A stretch of 64,000 bases of DNA from Ciona intestinalis (GCF_000224145.3 NC_020174.2:3225976-3289975); one strand, 5' to 3'; counted from the first letter of the stretch, positions 28,601 through 41,300 are shown. The notes: generated by a model from the letters alone, not told the origin. Numbers and translations: made by a program.

Positions 28601-31016
28601 TTTTCTTTTAAAACTTAATTCTTCGTAAAATGACACAATTTCACACAGACAATCAATCAATAAACATTAACCTAGGCTGTAGTGTAGTGTAACTGAATTA
28701 TCAAATCCTAATACTAAAGCCATTAAATATTTCAATGATGATTTTTCCGCCGTTAAAGCTGACAGTTGCACATAAAGTACTAAATCATGGGTACAGTAGG
28801 ATGGGGGAAGATGGGACACCTTTAACTCTATTTTCTCGTCCCATTTAGTAGTAAACAAAGAACATTCAAAGGATTATAAAACCGTATCCTCACCACTTCC
28901 ATACACCGTTGTTTACTGTTTAAAACAATATCAGGATATTTAGATATTATTTGCTAAAGGTGCCCCATCTTCCCCCATTCTACTAATTTATTCAACTTCT
29001 GTTTTAATTTAATCTGTGTCCATATTGTGTGGTGATTGAACACAACAGAGAATAACATAATTGATCAAGCAACCACACCATAGGCACCAAACCTAGGGTA
29101 GGCAGGCCTATTTCTTTGCAATGCATTAATCAGTAAACATGAATGAATGTAAGTGGCCGGAAAAGGACAGTCGTTATCACATGGGTTTAACACCTCGTGG
29201 CAGCTTACGAGTTACCATGTATGTTACTTTGTGTCGAATCCTTTTGTATTCGAATCTATTTACGGGATTCGGTATTCTATTTAATGACGTCATTACACGT
29301 CATCTCATATACTATATTAACAATTTTTGAAAATTATTAATTTTGAAAAAAAATATTTTTGTGTTTGTGGGACTTTCGAGAGTAAACGTTTCGTAACGTC
29401 TTTTCATAGCCTGCTATACGTTTCATGACGCAAAAACTACCCAATAGTACAATTTTTGATCATTTTACAACTCAAGATCCAACAAGGCTGTTATGAAAGG
29501 GTCAATAAACTGACTTTTGTGGGTAAAATTTTTTTTTTCTATAAATATAAAAAGATTCGAAATTCTAGATTCGGAATTCTAGATTCGAATTAAAGTATTC
29601 TAGGATATCCTAGAATACCTAATTATTCTGTAATGTGCATCCCTACTTTGTGGGTGATTATTTTTATTTATTTATTTATTTTTTTTTGGCTGGTAGTTTA
29701 GACAACCCATTAGTGACCACTGGGTTGGAGCAATTGCCGTTAAGTGTCTTGCCCAAGAACACATATATTCTAAAAAGTATTCTAAAAAGTTTGGCGCCTA
29801 TGAATAACACAATGTATGGTCTAGAAGCGGACTTGAGTTTTATTTAGCAAGCTGGTGTTTCTGCCAGTTTAAGTTAGGTAGGCTAGACTACACTACCAAT
29901 ACCAAATCGAGTTATGATCATCTGCCATTATCAAGTGTGTAAACTTAGCGAGATGTGTTCATATGATAATAATTTATTTGCTTCTTCGATTATGAAGATT
30001 TGGAAACAATTAAAACGAAAAGACGGGATATAGCGACAAAACAACAGTTGTTAACACAGTTGTTTGTGATGTTTAAAATACAATTTCGAAATAGAAAAAG
30101 TACAAACCTTTTAAAGCCTCAATAACCAAGTTGATATCCAAAGTAAGTTTTTTCACAGCATTGAAGTTAGCAATTGTTAAAATTGATACAAACTGTTGGC
30201 TGTCCATTTGTGAAACAAGGTAGGGATCTTGAGTTAAATTTTCTCTGCAATTAAAGAAAAAATTCACACAATAAATTAATTTATGCAACATCCAGTCTGC
30301 AGAGTGCACGAGCGATTTTTTTAGAAACTTTTGGTTATGCACGCCATAATTTGTCCCACGCACGCCAATTAATTAAACAATGAACAAAATACGTATTAAA
30401 TTAAGTAGGATTTCCTATTGTGGCTTGGAAATGTTCGTGGTTTGCATGCCGATTTTTAATAATAGCACGTGCGCGAAAAATAACCATCTTGCATGCGCCA
30501 GATCTCGCCAGGAATTGCCATACTCTGCAGACTGGTGCAGCATCATGAGAAGTTTTTTAACTTTTTAATAATTTTTACTAATATTTCCAGCAAATTTTTT
30601 AAATGTTCTAAATAGCTTTTTGTTCTGACTACCATAGGCGCCGATTTAGGGGTGCGGCTGGTCCAAATTACATAGCGGAGGTGTTATGACGACATTTCGC
30701 AGCCTAGTCTAAAATCTTGTGTTAATTAGAGGTTTTTACCATAAATAAGCATAATATAATTGTAACTATTGGTCCAATCCATTACATACATGTGTAAACG
30801 TCATTTTAAAACTCACAAAATGTGACATGTATACCCATTTTTCATATTTATTTAGTATAAACTACATTAAAAAGATGTTTTGGGCTTGAAAACTTGAAAG
30901 ACGAACCTTGAAAAGTAATATTCCAACTGGTGTTTTACTTGGTCCAACAAATTCATCTTCTTTCCATTTGAACTTGATTTCCCTGATTTGTCCATCGCAA
31001 CAATCTTGTTATCCAT
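16675..31016 (-). CDS. LARP4: La-related protein 4 (LARP4/LARP4B), complete
   Basis: LARP4 proteins are cytoplasmic; they bind poly(A) and the poly(A)-binding protein and stabilise mRNA. Coding exons: 30907-31016 (ATG at 31016), 30108-30244, about 28342-28438, 27545-27700, 26218-26318, 25184-25411, about 24559-24648, 24024-24164, 23424-23617, 22533-22613, 22333-22403, about 21929-22014, 21484-21551, 20972-21054, 20327-20400, 20000-20088, 18940-19098, 18292-18455, 17477-17563 and 16675-17092. The La motif lies in exons 1-2 (LDQVKHQLEYYFSRENL, then DINLVIEAL). The RRM follows (VRPNQRRCMVILREI; LSCEFAGGTSWYVTFET; GKPIMARIKSK). Exon 16 has the family motif IGFPPLPG. The last exons are lysine-rich and hydrophilic (PTYADMLRKIEH near the start of exon 20). 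The 71-base exon 22333-22403 was found by phase: without it exons 10 and 12 do not join. LARP4 and LARP4B cannot be told apart here. Confidence 0.93.
17165..17362. mobile_element. Palindromic MITE family (TAGTAGGGTGGGGGAAGATG ends), reference copy
   Basis: About 195 bases with inverted ends reading TAGGGGAAAATGGGACACC inward from both sides, TA-rich flanks (TA target) and no coding capacity. The core contains TAAACAAAGAACATTCAAAG and ACGACTCCCATA. Other copies, approximate: 733-928, 2071-2268, 5774-5970, 12271-12465, 21152-21350, 23686-23828 (right end lost), 28794-28985, 31631-31712 (partial), 31893-32093, 32258-32432, 32477-32668, 33937-34075 (partial), 34400-34590, 35004-35197, 35432-35582, 36163-36360, 37194-37385, 39518-39560 (end only), 39989-40192, 43190-43345, 44370-44562, 45812-46013, 46258-46453, 51250-51424 and 60608-60804. 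Both orientations occur. It resembles what I recall of the Ciona MITE Cimi-1; the name is unverified. Confidence 0.92.
19211..19516. mobile_element. hAT-type MITE with CAGGGGTGTCCAAC ends, 306 bp
   Basis: Terminal repeats CAGGGGTGTCCAAC and GTTGGGCACACCTG are flanked by perfect 8-bp direct repeats GCTTAAAC at 19203-19210 and 19517-19524. It lies in a LARP4 intron. Confidence 0.92.
22800..23145. repeat. Tandem repeat, period about 115 bp, 2.5-3 units
   Basis: Anchors ACCAGATGAGCTAAAAAAG, ACTAGATAAGCCACTAAAAAG-like and ACCAGATAAGCTGCTAAAAAG-like recur near 22893, 23004 and 23123, with GCCAGAT and CTGTTATAAAAAA between. It lies in a LARP4 intron. Confidence 0.82.
23276..23413. mobile_element. 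hAT-type MITE with CAGTGGCGCAGCCA ends, 138 bp, at a LARP4 5' splice site
   Basis: The 8-bp duplication TCCACAAT lies at 23268-23275 and 23414-23421. The donor GT of the exon ending at 23424 is at 23422-23423, so the duplication begins at the third intron base. Confidence 0.93.
24375..24545. repeat. Third dispersed repeat (about 150 bp, GGTGTAGCGACC ... ACAAATAAAGTT)
   Basis: It contains TTAACAACAGTTGTTTCG and an ATATCCTGTCTTTTTG segment and ends in ACCAAATAAAGTTTTTA. Similar sequence, in either orientation, lies near 12945-13110, 20180-20260, 29960-30070, 37090-37190, 40755-40880, 49085-49250, 50830-50970 and 53400-53535. It may be the 3' end of a LINE or a second SINE. Confidence 0.8.
25850..26180 (+). 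mobile_element. tRNA-headed SINE family, full-length reference copy
   Basis: The 5' head is tRNA-like with an A box (TGGCAAAGTGGTTAGCACG in better copies) and a B box (GGTAATGGGTTCAAGGCTC). A unique body follows (GACACTTAACGGCAATTGCT, then CGACTGTCGTTTTCC) and the 3' tail is ATTC repeats. Other copies, + meaning head on the left: 1663-1740 (-, head), 2547-2850 (-), 6965-7275 (+), 7576-7770 (+), 8640-8825 (-), 8826-9030 (+), 11185-11370 (-), 13485-13745 (-), 14060-14500 (-, interrupted), 15425-15645 (+), 17600-17835 (+), 24870-25125 (+), 27725-28025 (-), 29135-29770 (-, interrupted), 32840-32960 (+, tail), 38965-39275 (+), 40445-40605 (+), 43578-43805 (+), 47120-47425 (-), 47500-47725 (+), 49535-49850 (+), 50585-50710 (-, into gap), 52195-52320 (+) and 53875-54130 (-). 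A decayed copy may lie at 37450-37600. Confidence 0.9.
26417..26704. repeat. Nine-base minisatellite (GTGGACATA type) inside an inverted-ended element
   Basis: Units of GGACATAGC, GGACATAGT and TGAATTTTG-like alternate from about 26449 to 26690. The ends TCCCTTTATTTATTGCATG and CATGCACTAATTAAAGGGA are inverted. AATACTGACA is repeated directly on both sides (26406-26415 and 26709-26718). Confidence 0.9.
29240..29645. mobile_element. Second copy of the TAGGGATGCAC element, nested in a SINE
   Basis: It is inverted relative to the copy at 11530 and has lost about 20 bases of one terminal repeat. The SINE sequence CTTTGTG is present on both sides, marking the duplicated target. Confidence 0.85.
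30293..30536. mobile_element. CCAGTCTGCAGAGT-ended MITE in LARP4 intron 1
   Basis: Perfect terminal repeats CCAGTCTGCAGAGT and ACTCTGCAGACTGG are flanked by near-identical TGCAACAT and TGCAGCAT. It is the same family as the element at 55182. Confidence 0.88.
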
Positions 31017-34000
31017 TTTAAAATCACAAAATTTCAATCACTTTTTGCGATTCCATTTTCTTAGCTAAACCAGAAGTACAGGAACTTTCACAGTGTTCTA
31101 TATCAAGGCCGATGCCAAAGGTATTCTGCACATAAATGCTTGAATAGTTAATGACCTTCAATCTTGGTTCATTGTGAACAAAAGTTTGGAAAGAAAATCT
31201 ACTTTTTCGAAGTTTCTTGCCTAAATATCAGTTAGTTACCGCGAAGATCTTATTGAAGCAACTATGACGTCACACTTGCTGAAACTCGAGTCCCAGTGTT
31301 TCACAATCCAGTTGCTGAATGCTAACTCCCTATTTTAGCTGACACGCCTACAGCGCCCAACTGCTCATCTCGGTAGAATCTCTGTACTCAATAAAGAATA
31401 AACACGATGGCCATGTTCTTGTGTACATATGCTTTTGATCTTTTTTGCAAACATTAAGTTTCACGTACATGATTTGCACCAATGCAAAGTGTACACATGT
31501 GTAGCAGTCGTGTCGTTCCTCGACGTTACAACGCGAGGTTCTTCTTTATATATATGAACCAAAATGATAAAATGTAGCCCTTTTACTGATTTTTTTTTAC
31601 TGGATATAGTTACACAAACGTTCAAGTCATACGGTAGGGTTGGGGAAGACGGGACCGCTTTAGCACAAATTATCCAAATATCCTGATCTACGGTAGTCGT
31701 AAGGATACGGTTGGCGTAGATTCATGGTCAAAAGTCAAGCGTGTCACAAAAGGATGCCCACATGGTGGCATACTATCACTAAATCTTTGGAGACACTAAA
31801 CTTTTCTTGTTCACTCTCCCTGTAAAGAACTATATGGACGCGAAATAGAATAAAAGGTATCCAACAAGAAACACAGTTTGATAAAAATGGTTTATAGTAG
31901 GGTGAGGGTGTATGGGACACCTTATTTAGTTTTCTTGTTCCATTTGCTAGTAAACAAAAAAACATTTAAAGATTTCTAAAAACCGTATCTTTACGACTTT
32001 CATAGACCGTTGTTAGCTGTTTAAAAAATACGATTAAGGTATTTGGATATTATGTGTACTAAAGGTGTACCGTCTCCCCTCACCCCACAGTATTAAACAA
32101 GACCCATAAGCGCTTCAAAATGATTTATTTATATCGTTACGTTTCGCTTCACTTCCAGTCAATGTGTAAGCAATGGGCCAACCCAAAGTGGGCCAACCGC
32201 CCAACCATACTTTCTTTTATTTTAAACCTTTAAAAAGTTTCCTTTTCTGTTGTTATAGTATGGGGTGGGGGAAGATGGGCCACTTTTTTATTTTATTTTC
32301 TCGTCGAATTTGATAATAAGCAAAAAATATTAAAAGAAATATAAAACCGTATCCTTACAACTCCAATAGACCATTGTTAGTTGTTATATTTGGACATTAG
32401 GAGCTAAAGGTGTCCTCCCATCCTACTATACCTTTGTTAAGGGAATCAATGTCAGGATTTTTTATGACAGATGATCAGTAGGGTGGGGGAAGATGGGAGA
32501 TTCTATTTTCTCGTCCAATTTGGTAGTAAACAAAGAACTTTCAAAGAATTATAAAACCATATCCTCACAACTCTCACAGACCGTTGTTATAGTTGTTCAA
32601 TACACGATCAGGATATGTCGATATTCTGTGCTAAAGGTGTCCCATCTTCCCCCACCCTACTATATCATAAAGATTTTGTTTTGATTCACATATCAATTTA
32701 TGTTCCATTGCTTTAGACTACGGCCAAACGCAAAAACAAACTCATGGTTTGTAAAAGTACTCGTAAATTGTGTTTTTTATTGTCATACAAAACGAGCCAT
32801 TCACGGATTCTCTGATTCACGAAAAGAATTTATAAGTGCTATCGTGGGTAATAAATTTGGCAACTCGTAAGCTGACACAATGTGTATGAAACAGAACACC
32901 CGTGTTTAACCATTCTCGTTTTCCACGCGAAGATAAAGTTCGTTTCATTCATTCAACTTCACACCGTGATAGCTTGTGTGCCTATATGTTGTCTACAAGT
33001 TCCTACGCATACCACTCTGTTTGAAAAGTGTTTACCCAGAACGTTTTCTATGCGTTTGGGGCAGTACGCGTTTGGGCATAAACGGGGACCTATTTTTAGA
33101 CTGTACTTGAGAGAACTCCATCATTTAATTCTTTTACCGCAAAATTTTCTGTTACGCGTGCTTTCGCGTGAACAATTTCTACAGCGTCACCAGAAATGAG
33201 GTCAATTACACCAGAAATACCAAACATTCTTCGCGTAGTTCTTCACTTACTATATCGTACTGTTGCCTTTAACGCGATTAAATACTGTACGTTTAAGATT
33301 AAAATAGATTAAAATTCTACATTCACATTTACAAGTAATTCTTTATATAAAAAGTTAATTAACATCCGCATTTTATAGGCCAAGCAATTTAACCCAATTT
33401 TAGCGATGACATCACCGTAAGAATTCTTGAAATCGCTCATGCAAGACAAGGGAAGGAAGCTTCATTACGACCACAAACAGAATAATAAAAAATAAAGCCT
33501 TACATTTAAACAGCGAGCATGGGTGGGACATTTGAATACCGAGCTAGGACTTTCAAACATTTTTATTGTTTATATTTCAAACAAAGTCTTAACGATGAAA
33601 ATATCGTTTTTTTACATTTTCACTAAAACATTTTATGACATGTAGTCATACCGATAATAGTCATATCAACAGAATAAAAATATCGAAGACTTGTAATAAA
33701 AAAGTTTGGTATGGTCCCATTAGAATGAATTTTATATATATAGTAATGAAGTACCGTATTACGAAAGTAATTTAAGTTTGGCCGAATTTTTTTGTTGTTT
33801 TACCTGCGCTGGTGATGAGTCTGGAAATTCCACCCCTCTCTGTCATGCAAGAATAGCGTTGCGAAATTTTCCATTTGCCTGTTGTCTTATATCATCCTAT
33901 ATATGTATTATGTATAGACATGGTAGTGTTCCTATTGTGGGGGTAAGATGGGACACCTTTTGTACATACTATTCAAATATCCTGATCGTGTTTTAAAGAA

Positions 34001-34680
34001 TTAACAATGGTCTATGTGACTCGTAAGCATACAGTTTTATAATTCTTTGAATGTTCTTTGTTTACTACCGTTTACTACTACTGTAAGGGCGCTTGGCTGA
34101 GTAGTAATTCTCCTGTAAATTATTTATGTATATTCCGCTATACCTTTAACGCATGCTTTTCTACTATTTAGCAACCACAGCTGTATAGGAGTAAATGTTA
34201 GGTGTAAAAACCAAAAATGTGTAAAAAAGGTGTAAAAATGTAAATTTTAGGTGTTTAAATCATCTTCACATAATTGATTGTTTTAACTTTTATTATTATT
34301 ACAGAGCAAACAACGTCGTTCAGGAAAAGCTATACAAAAGGAGACCCGTGATTGCCAAACAAGTAAATGTATGAAGTGGAAGGTTAGTAAAATTTATAGA
34401 AGGATGGGGGAAGATGGGACACCTTTTGCGCATAATATACGAATATCCTGATCGTGTTTTAAACAATTAACAACGGTCTATGGGAGTCGTGAGCATCTAG
34501 TTTTATATTATTTAAAAGTTTCTTGTTTACTACCACAATAGGAGAGAAAATAGAGTTAAAATGTGTCCTAACTTCCCCTTCTATACAGGTTTTTAAGGAA
34601 TGTACATATCCAGTTTAGATTAAAACTCGGCTTAAAAAGAGAGAGAGACCGAAATGTTAGGATGTTTAATCTTTAAATTC
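31017..34680. other. Spacer between LARP4 and the tetraspan gene, MITE-rich
   Basis: The first few hundred bases should hold the LARP4 promoter; no clear element was recognised. The rest has seven whole or partial MITE copies and a SINE tail at 32840-32960. The stretch 32960-33900 shows no repeat or gene I can name. Confidence 0.7.
34305..34382 (+). other. Possible plus-strand exon, 78 bp
   Basis: ATTATTATTACAG precedes and GTTAGT follows a 26-codon open stretch with a different base composition from its surroundings (QRRSGKAIQKETRDCQTSK). No further exon of such a gene was recognised. It may be a non-coding transcript or chance. Confidence 0.25.
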
Positions 34681-35742
34681 TTATTCTTCAATTTTCTTTT
34701 GTTCAGATTGTGGTTCCTGAAGAAAAAAACAATCTTTAAAAAAATGTAAAGTTGAACTAAAATAAATAATGCATATGTGATACCTCTGTTTTGCCATTTT
34801 CTACGGATACTGATGTCTTATTATCTTTTCCACTTTTATCGCTGGTGCAGCAAGCGTAAATAGCATAGATGGCATATAAACTGTATCCGATTGTCGTGAG
34901 AAGAGCTAGGATGAAAACCAACAGACCGTCGGAGTTTCTTCCCCCAACATTCCCTCTGCCCCAGGTCTGTAAGACAGTGATAATGTGTTACTATTTAGAA
35001 ATATAGTACGGTGGAGAAAGATGGGACATCTTTTTATTCTGTTTTTTCGTCCCATTTGGTAGTAAACAAAACGCACTCAAAAAATTATTTAACCGCATCC
35101 TCACGACTCAATAGACCGTTGTGAATTGTTTTAAACACGATTAAGATATTTAGATACTGTGTGCTAAATGTGACCCGTCTTCCCCACCCTACAATACATC
35201 ATCGTTAAAAGATAGTACCTCGAATATTCCAAAGCAAATGGTCCCGACAATATAGAAGACAGAGAAAAGGCAGTTAAATGCGTTGGTCGCGTTCTCATCA
35301 AAACACCGCTTTCCGCTTGCCCGTGACATGTACCCTAAAAGCGTGATGACCCAGGCTGAAACGGAAATCCACAGCAAGGCGTGACCGGCGGTCTGTGACC
35401 ACATTCCTGAAAATGTCGGTTTATGATTAAATAGTAGGAAGGGAGAAGATGGGACACCTTTACCGCATAATTTCCAGTTATATATATCCAGTTTTATTAA
35501 TATTTAAATGTTCTTTGTTTACCACCAAACTAGACGAGAAAATGGAATAAAAAGGTGTCCCATCTCCCCCTACCCTACTATACTAATAAACGTAAGTTTG
35601 TTGTAATACTTTAAAACAGATCAAAAAACTTACTTGTCTGTGCTAGAATTCCAAAAACTCCACCACCAGTACACAAGCAGAACGCTTGCATAATACCACA
35701 GCTTGATGAAGTGAAACCGGAATCGATAGAACAAGATTTCAT
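34681..35742 (-). CDS. Four-transmembrane MARVEL-like membrane protein
   Basis: Exons in coding order: about 35638-35742 (ATG at 35742), about 35217-35404, 34784-34966 and 34681-34716, with GT/AG borders and agreeing phases. The protein of about 170 residues has four hydrophobic segments: near the start (GIMQAFCLCTGGGVFGIL), then HALLWISVSAWVITLLGYM, then FSVFYIVGTICFGIF, then LLVFILALLTTIGYSLYAIYAIY. A short cysteine-bearing and acidic cytoplasmic tail follows, ending in SEQKKIEE. Size and helix spacing resemble MAL/plasmolipin/CMTM proteins, which sort membrane in secretory and apical traffic. That family call rests on layout rather than a diagnostic motif. Introns carry two copies of the palindromic MITE (35004-35197 and 35432-35582). 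Confidence 0.72.
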
Positions 35743-38344
35743 CGTGAAAGTTTTAAATAAAAACTAAAACAAACTAGCAATGCTTCTGAAATAATATACG
35801 ACAAATGATAATTTTTGCATAAAATTTAAACAATAACGGGATTTGTATTTACAGTACTAGGCTATATCGTTAAGCAATAGAAAACCGGCGAGGCGCACTT
35901 CGGTTACGATCTGTCTGTTTTTGTGCGTAACCATGTTTATATAGTCAAAAGCAATACAAACCACGCGATGGGTGTGTCATTTCATCTTTTTTCTTGGAGA
36001 AAAGAAGAAGGCGGGAAAAGCGAGACAGAAATGTTAAGTCCGATTTTTAACATATAAGTTCAGTTAACTTTCCGCGTACGTTTCACTTAAACGTATTTTT
36101 ATAAGTGTTACTTATAAGTGCTTTTATCAATGTTATGCGATTAACGATACTTTATCAATAGTATATATAGGATAGGGGAAGACGGGACACCTTCATTCTA
36201 TTTTCTCGTCACATTTTGTATACCAAACAAAGAACACTCAAAGAATTATAAAATCGTAACCTCAGGAGTTCCATTTAGACTGTTTTTAATTGTTTAAAAT
36301 ACGATCAGGATATTTGGAAATAATTTCCTAAAGGTGTCCCATTTTCCCCCTACCCTACTTATCAAATTGGTAAAAACTATTAGGTCGACATAAGTGACCG
36401 TTCGACTATCCATACTTGGTAACTCGTGATCGGTCATAATAACATAAACCTCACTCGTTACGACTGTATTACTTTCTATTCTTTGCAACGCATACGATTG
36501 CAGTCCGAAAAGGGATGTTATATTTGGACATGCAAAACAATGCCCCACGCGGCAGCGGTTCTAAAACTGGGGTAAATTTACCTCTTGGGGTTAATTCCTC
36601 GTATTTAGGGGGTAAATAAGCCACCAATTAAATTCCACATCAGTTGACGGGACAGAAAATTGTGCCAATTATAATACCTTACCAGACATTAAACAACTCG
36701 TTGCCAAAAAGCAAGCGCATCCGTCGCATTAAACATAACTGCTGTAATTTGCTGTTTTTGCTTTTAATAAATGAGCGCCATATTACATATTGGGGGTAAA
36801 TCTGAAAAGCATCTTTGTTAAAAAGGGTAAAGCATATACAAACAAGTTTAAGAACCACTGCCCCAAGGCGTGCTAATCTCCGCGACCGCTCGTTATCAAA
36901 CATGTTATACTGACCAGGCACAAGTTTTTAACACATCGGCGAAACTACGATAAACTAAATACTTCAGGATGTGCAGCAGATATTCATCCACCAACCAGGC
37001 ACATAATGAAACTACAAGGTATCGTGCTAACTAATCAGTTTACCAAAAGTTGGGTGCAAAAGCCACGCAGTTTATCTGACACTTTTTATCCATAGTGTGT
37101 TTTAACAACTGTTATTTACTGTTGGTTCCCATCTCTTTGTGCTTTAAAATAGCATGGTGATCGCTAATGTTTTCGAAGAGATACAAATTCTATAGTAGAT
37201 CGGGGTAAGATGGGACACCTTTTTACTCCGTTTTTTGTCCTTTCTGGTGGTAAACAAATAAAACTTTCAAAGAATTCTAAAACTGTATCTTCACGACTCC
37301 TAGCTATAAACCGTTGTTAATTGATTAAAACACGATCAGGATATTGTGTGTTAAAGATGTTCAATCTTACCCCACAGTACTTATATGTTATGTTAACCCC
37401 ACTCTGTTATTTAAATGAACAAAACACATTTGTTATACACCTCTTACTCACTTTTGTTAAACCCACAACTGACCACTAAGTTATAGCAATTGCGGATTGT
37501 CTTTGCCAAGAACGCACACGGTTACGGTGGTATGGCCGTATATCGTCTAAACTAGAAGCATGCGTGCTAAACAGTGCGCCACTGGACCAGACCTTTAAAC
37601 GTTAATTCAAGCGTGTATGGTTTGATTTATTAAGGCGACCAACCGGTACAGACACCACAAGTAAACATTATCAATTGCCGTTTCATTTTACAACTGTTTA
37701 TATTTTCAAATGCTGTGTACATGTGAAAAGAGAAAATAAAAAAACACTTCTCACTATTTGTCGGCGGCAAAAAAAGGCGTGAAGTTAGTTAAGCCGCTTG
37801 TTAGATTGGATATCGCATGCTTGGTAAAAATATTAGGACGTTTTACGGTAAAAGTATTTGAAATTGTAAGGCTGTGCCGTTAGCTTAAAAACTTTGTATA
37901 TTAAAAGAATGGTCATAAAAATAAAGTAATAAAATAGCACCGGTAAAAACATACTGCCAAGAGCAGGAAAGAAATGTGTATACGATGTTATGTATGCTAC
38001 GTTATAAGTGGGAAATATTTTTGAGGGGGAAAAGAAAGTGATATTACGAATGTAGGTCTACAAGTTACTTTATTTAGTTTATGTTGGTGGAGCAGAAATA
38101 TATTTATTACAGAATATTATTGCAACGTGTGGTGTGCAAGAACGGAAGTGAATAAACAATAAAAACGAGTGTAAAAGATTAGTGGTGTTCCACTGTCTAA
38201 CTTCTACTATTTTGGTAAAAAGTTGAATATAAGTTAATGCCATCAGTTTTTTCCATTCATTGTATTAACCATCAGATATGGCGGGCAACGCAACGACCTT
38301 GAAACAAAGAATCAACTTTAGTGAAACAAATTTCAAGGCTCAGG
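35743..38344. other. Spacer between the tetraspan and Frizzled genes
   Basis: It contains two palindromic MITEs, the hAT-like element at about 36552-36862, a third-family repeat near 37090-37190 and a decayed SINE near 37450-37600. The rest is AT-rich with no gene seen. Confidence 0.7.
38069..38074 (-). terminator. Candidate polyadenylation signal of Frizzled
   Basis: AATAAA on the minus strand, about 270 bases past the stop codon at 38345. Confidence 0.45.
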
Positions 38345-41300
38345 TTACGCTGAGTGCTGAGCAGTTTGATACAGTGGTTGTAAAGCATCTGTACAGTGGG
38401 GTAATGTTCCAGACTGTAGAGCCGTATTAGTGTTTGGTGCACCACGCTGGTATCCAGCCACACGCTGTGTTGATGACTTAAAGCAGCATAGATTGTCTTT
38501 AAAATTGGCCCACGATTCAACAGTCTTGCTTGACCAGATCCAAAAACCAGATGTGATTCCTGATTAAAATAAAAACAATAGCTTTAACATTTAATACATC
38601 CATACGCGGTGGCTTCGTACACCTCGTGCAGTGGCGCAGCCAGAAAATAAATAAGGGGGAGGGGGGGTATTAATCAAAAACTTTTGAAAACTTTTTTTCT
38701 TTTTAATTAATTTTTTTTTAGTTTAAAAGGGGGGGGGGTCGTGACATCCTAAACTCCCCCTGGCTCCGCCACTGACCTCGTGTGTGTTTTTTTGTTAAAT
38801 TGTTATCAACTTACCAACAATGAGCATGACAAAATACTTGATTATGAAGACAATGAAGTCTGGTTTGTTTCCAACATGTTTTGAATATTCACACGGACAA
38901 GGGACTCTGAATTTTCTAAAAAACAAACAAAGAACAGTTTGAAATAAACTGCTGTAAAAAAAACGTCCGCCGTAGCACATTTGGTTAGCCCGCCTGCCTC
39001 CAACCCAGAGGTAATGGGTTCAAGGCTCTTCGCTGCTACCTTTGTGGGCGTAAATGTCCTTGGGAAAGACACTTAAGGGTAATTGCTCTAACGCAGTGGT
39101 CACTAATGGGTTGTCCAAATTATCAACCACACATAAAAAAAAAATAATCACCCACAAAGTAACATATTTGGTAACTCGTAAGCTGGCACGAGGTGTAAGA
39201 AACAGAACACTCGTGTTTAATAACTGTCGTTTTGTGGCCATTAGAGGATAAAGTAAGTTGTGTTCATTCATTTAAAAAAAATTACCTGCAGTTTTCGGCA
39301 AACCAGCCTTTTTGCCACGAATCTCTGTTCATTTGTTCATAGAAGTAGCAAGCAATCATGACTGTAGCAGGTACGGTATATAAAACACTAAAGACTCCAA
39401 TTCGAACCATTAGTCTTTCCAATTTTTCCACTTTACCAGTTCCTCCATTATGTTTTACAACGTTTCTGTGAAAATGTTTTATTTCTCAATTTGTAAAAAA
39501 CACTGATAGTACATTTAGTAAGGTGGGGGAAGACGGGACTCTGGCAAAGACGGGATGTTTTTAAATTTAATTTTATAAGTGCACAATTGATAACCGACAA
39601 AAAAAATGCTACACCATTATTTAACAGTCTTCTCATGGTCCAAAAAAAGTGATAAAACTCAGAAAACTAGTTTTAGTTTTAAGAGAAAAACTCAGATACA
39701 TACATTAAAAAAGTAGGAAGGAGTCACTATGTCTTAAATTATGCATGCAGTCAGCAAAAAAGATACTATATTTTATCAATTATTGTTATAACTTTTAACA
39801 ACACCCATCGTTGGTTGTATAATACCAATTCAACAGACTGAAGGTAACATGTTAAAAACCATAGCAGTAATATTGTTAAAACATTACAAATTTCAAAACT
39901 GCTTTAATGTATGAAACTTCCTGTAGCTTTTAAATGTTTACCTATTTACTTTAAAGCTGATCTATATATAGTTGCTGTAACCTTTATAGTAGGGGGTGGG
40001 GGGAAGATGGGACGCCTGTTCATTTTATTTTCCCGCCCCATTTGGTAGTAAACAAAGAACATTCAAAGAATTATAAAACTGTATGCTCTTGAGTCTTGAC
40101 TCTCATAGACTGTTGTTGATTTTTAAAACACGATCAGAATATTTGGATAACATGTGGTAAAGGTGTCCCCTCTTTCTTTACCCTACTTTATAAGTTATAC
40201 ACATATCAGCTAAATTTCACATTCTGATCAAAAATTACACAATATTAGAAACACACCTGATGTTAAACATGGCCACGAATCCTGCTACTAGAAAACAGGT
40301 TCCCACAAGTAGATAGATGGACAATGGTACAAGCAAGAACCATAGAAGATGCTTAGTGTTGTACACACCAACAAAGCATACCTGTATGTTTTGTAATTAT
40401 TATTCTCTGTCATAATGGAAAAAGATTGAGAAAAATTATTATTAACATAAACTATAGCACAGTTGGTTAGCATGCCTGCTTGTAACTTAGAAATAATGGG
40501 TTTAAGGCTTTCGCTGCTACCATTGTGGTCGTAAGTGTCCTTGGGCAAGATACCTAACGGCAGTTGCTTCAACCCAGTGGTCGCGAGAATAAAAGTTATA
40601 TTCATTCATTTACAAAGTGTGGTATAGAAAAATATTTGGCTAAAATCTTGATGATCAAAAAACTAATAACAGAATTCAAATTGGTGAAGAGAAAAAAACA
40701 AACAAAAAAAACAGGAAAACAGTTATAACCTATGTCCTATAATAATAATAATAATAATAACTTTATTTGTCTCTTTGGTTGCAGTAGCAAAGATTTAGAA
40801 ATATTTTAAACAAAAAGACAGGATATAGCCACAAAACAACAGTTGGTAAAACACGCTTACAGTTAAAAATACATTTACTTATCTTACCCCACTTAGCAAA
40901 TCCCCTTCAATCTTAGATGAGATGAGAACAATGACAGTTTGAATTGCTGGCAGTGACCATGCTGTGCCGTGGAAATATGGACTTTTCGCTTCAATTGCTT
41001 CATTGCCCCACTTTAAACCAGCAGCCAGAAACCATGTTATGGTGAGAACAACCCACCTAAAACAGTAAANNNNNNNNNNNNNNNNNNNNNNNNNNNNNNN
41101 NNNNNNNNNNNNNNNNNNNNNNNNNNNNNNNNNNNNNNNNNNNNNNNNNNNNNNNNNNNNNNNNNNNNNNNNNNNNNNNNNNNNNNNNNNNNNNCATTGG
41201 TATGTGTTTTAAAAGTGAAACGTGTACACCAGCGTTTCTTAAACTGGGGTAAGTTTATCCTTTGGGGTAAATTTTTATGTTTAGAGGGTAAATAAGCTAC

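Noticed and set aside
32882-33199. 105-codon plus-strand frame
   Set aside because: Its first quarter is SINE tail and the rest has no recognisable motif or splice context.
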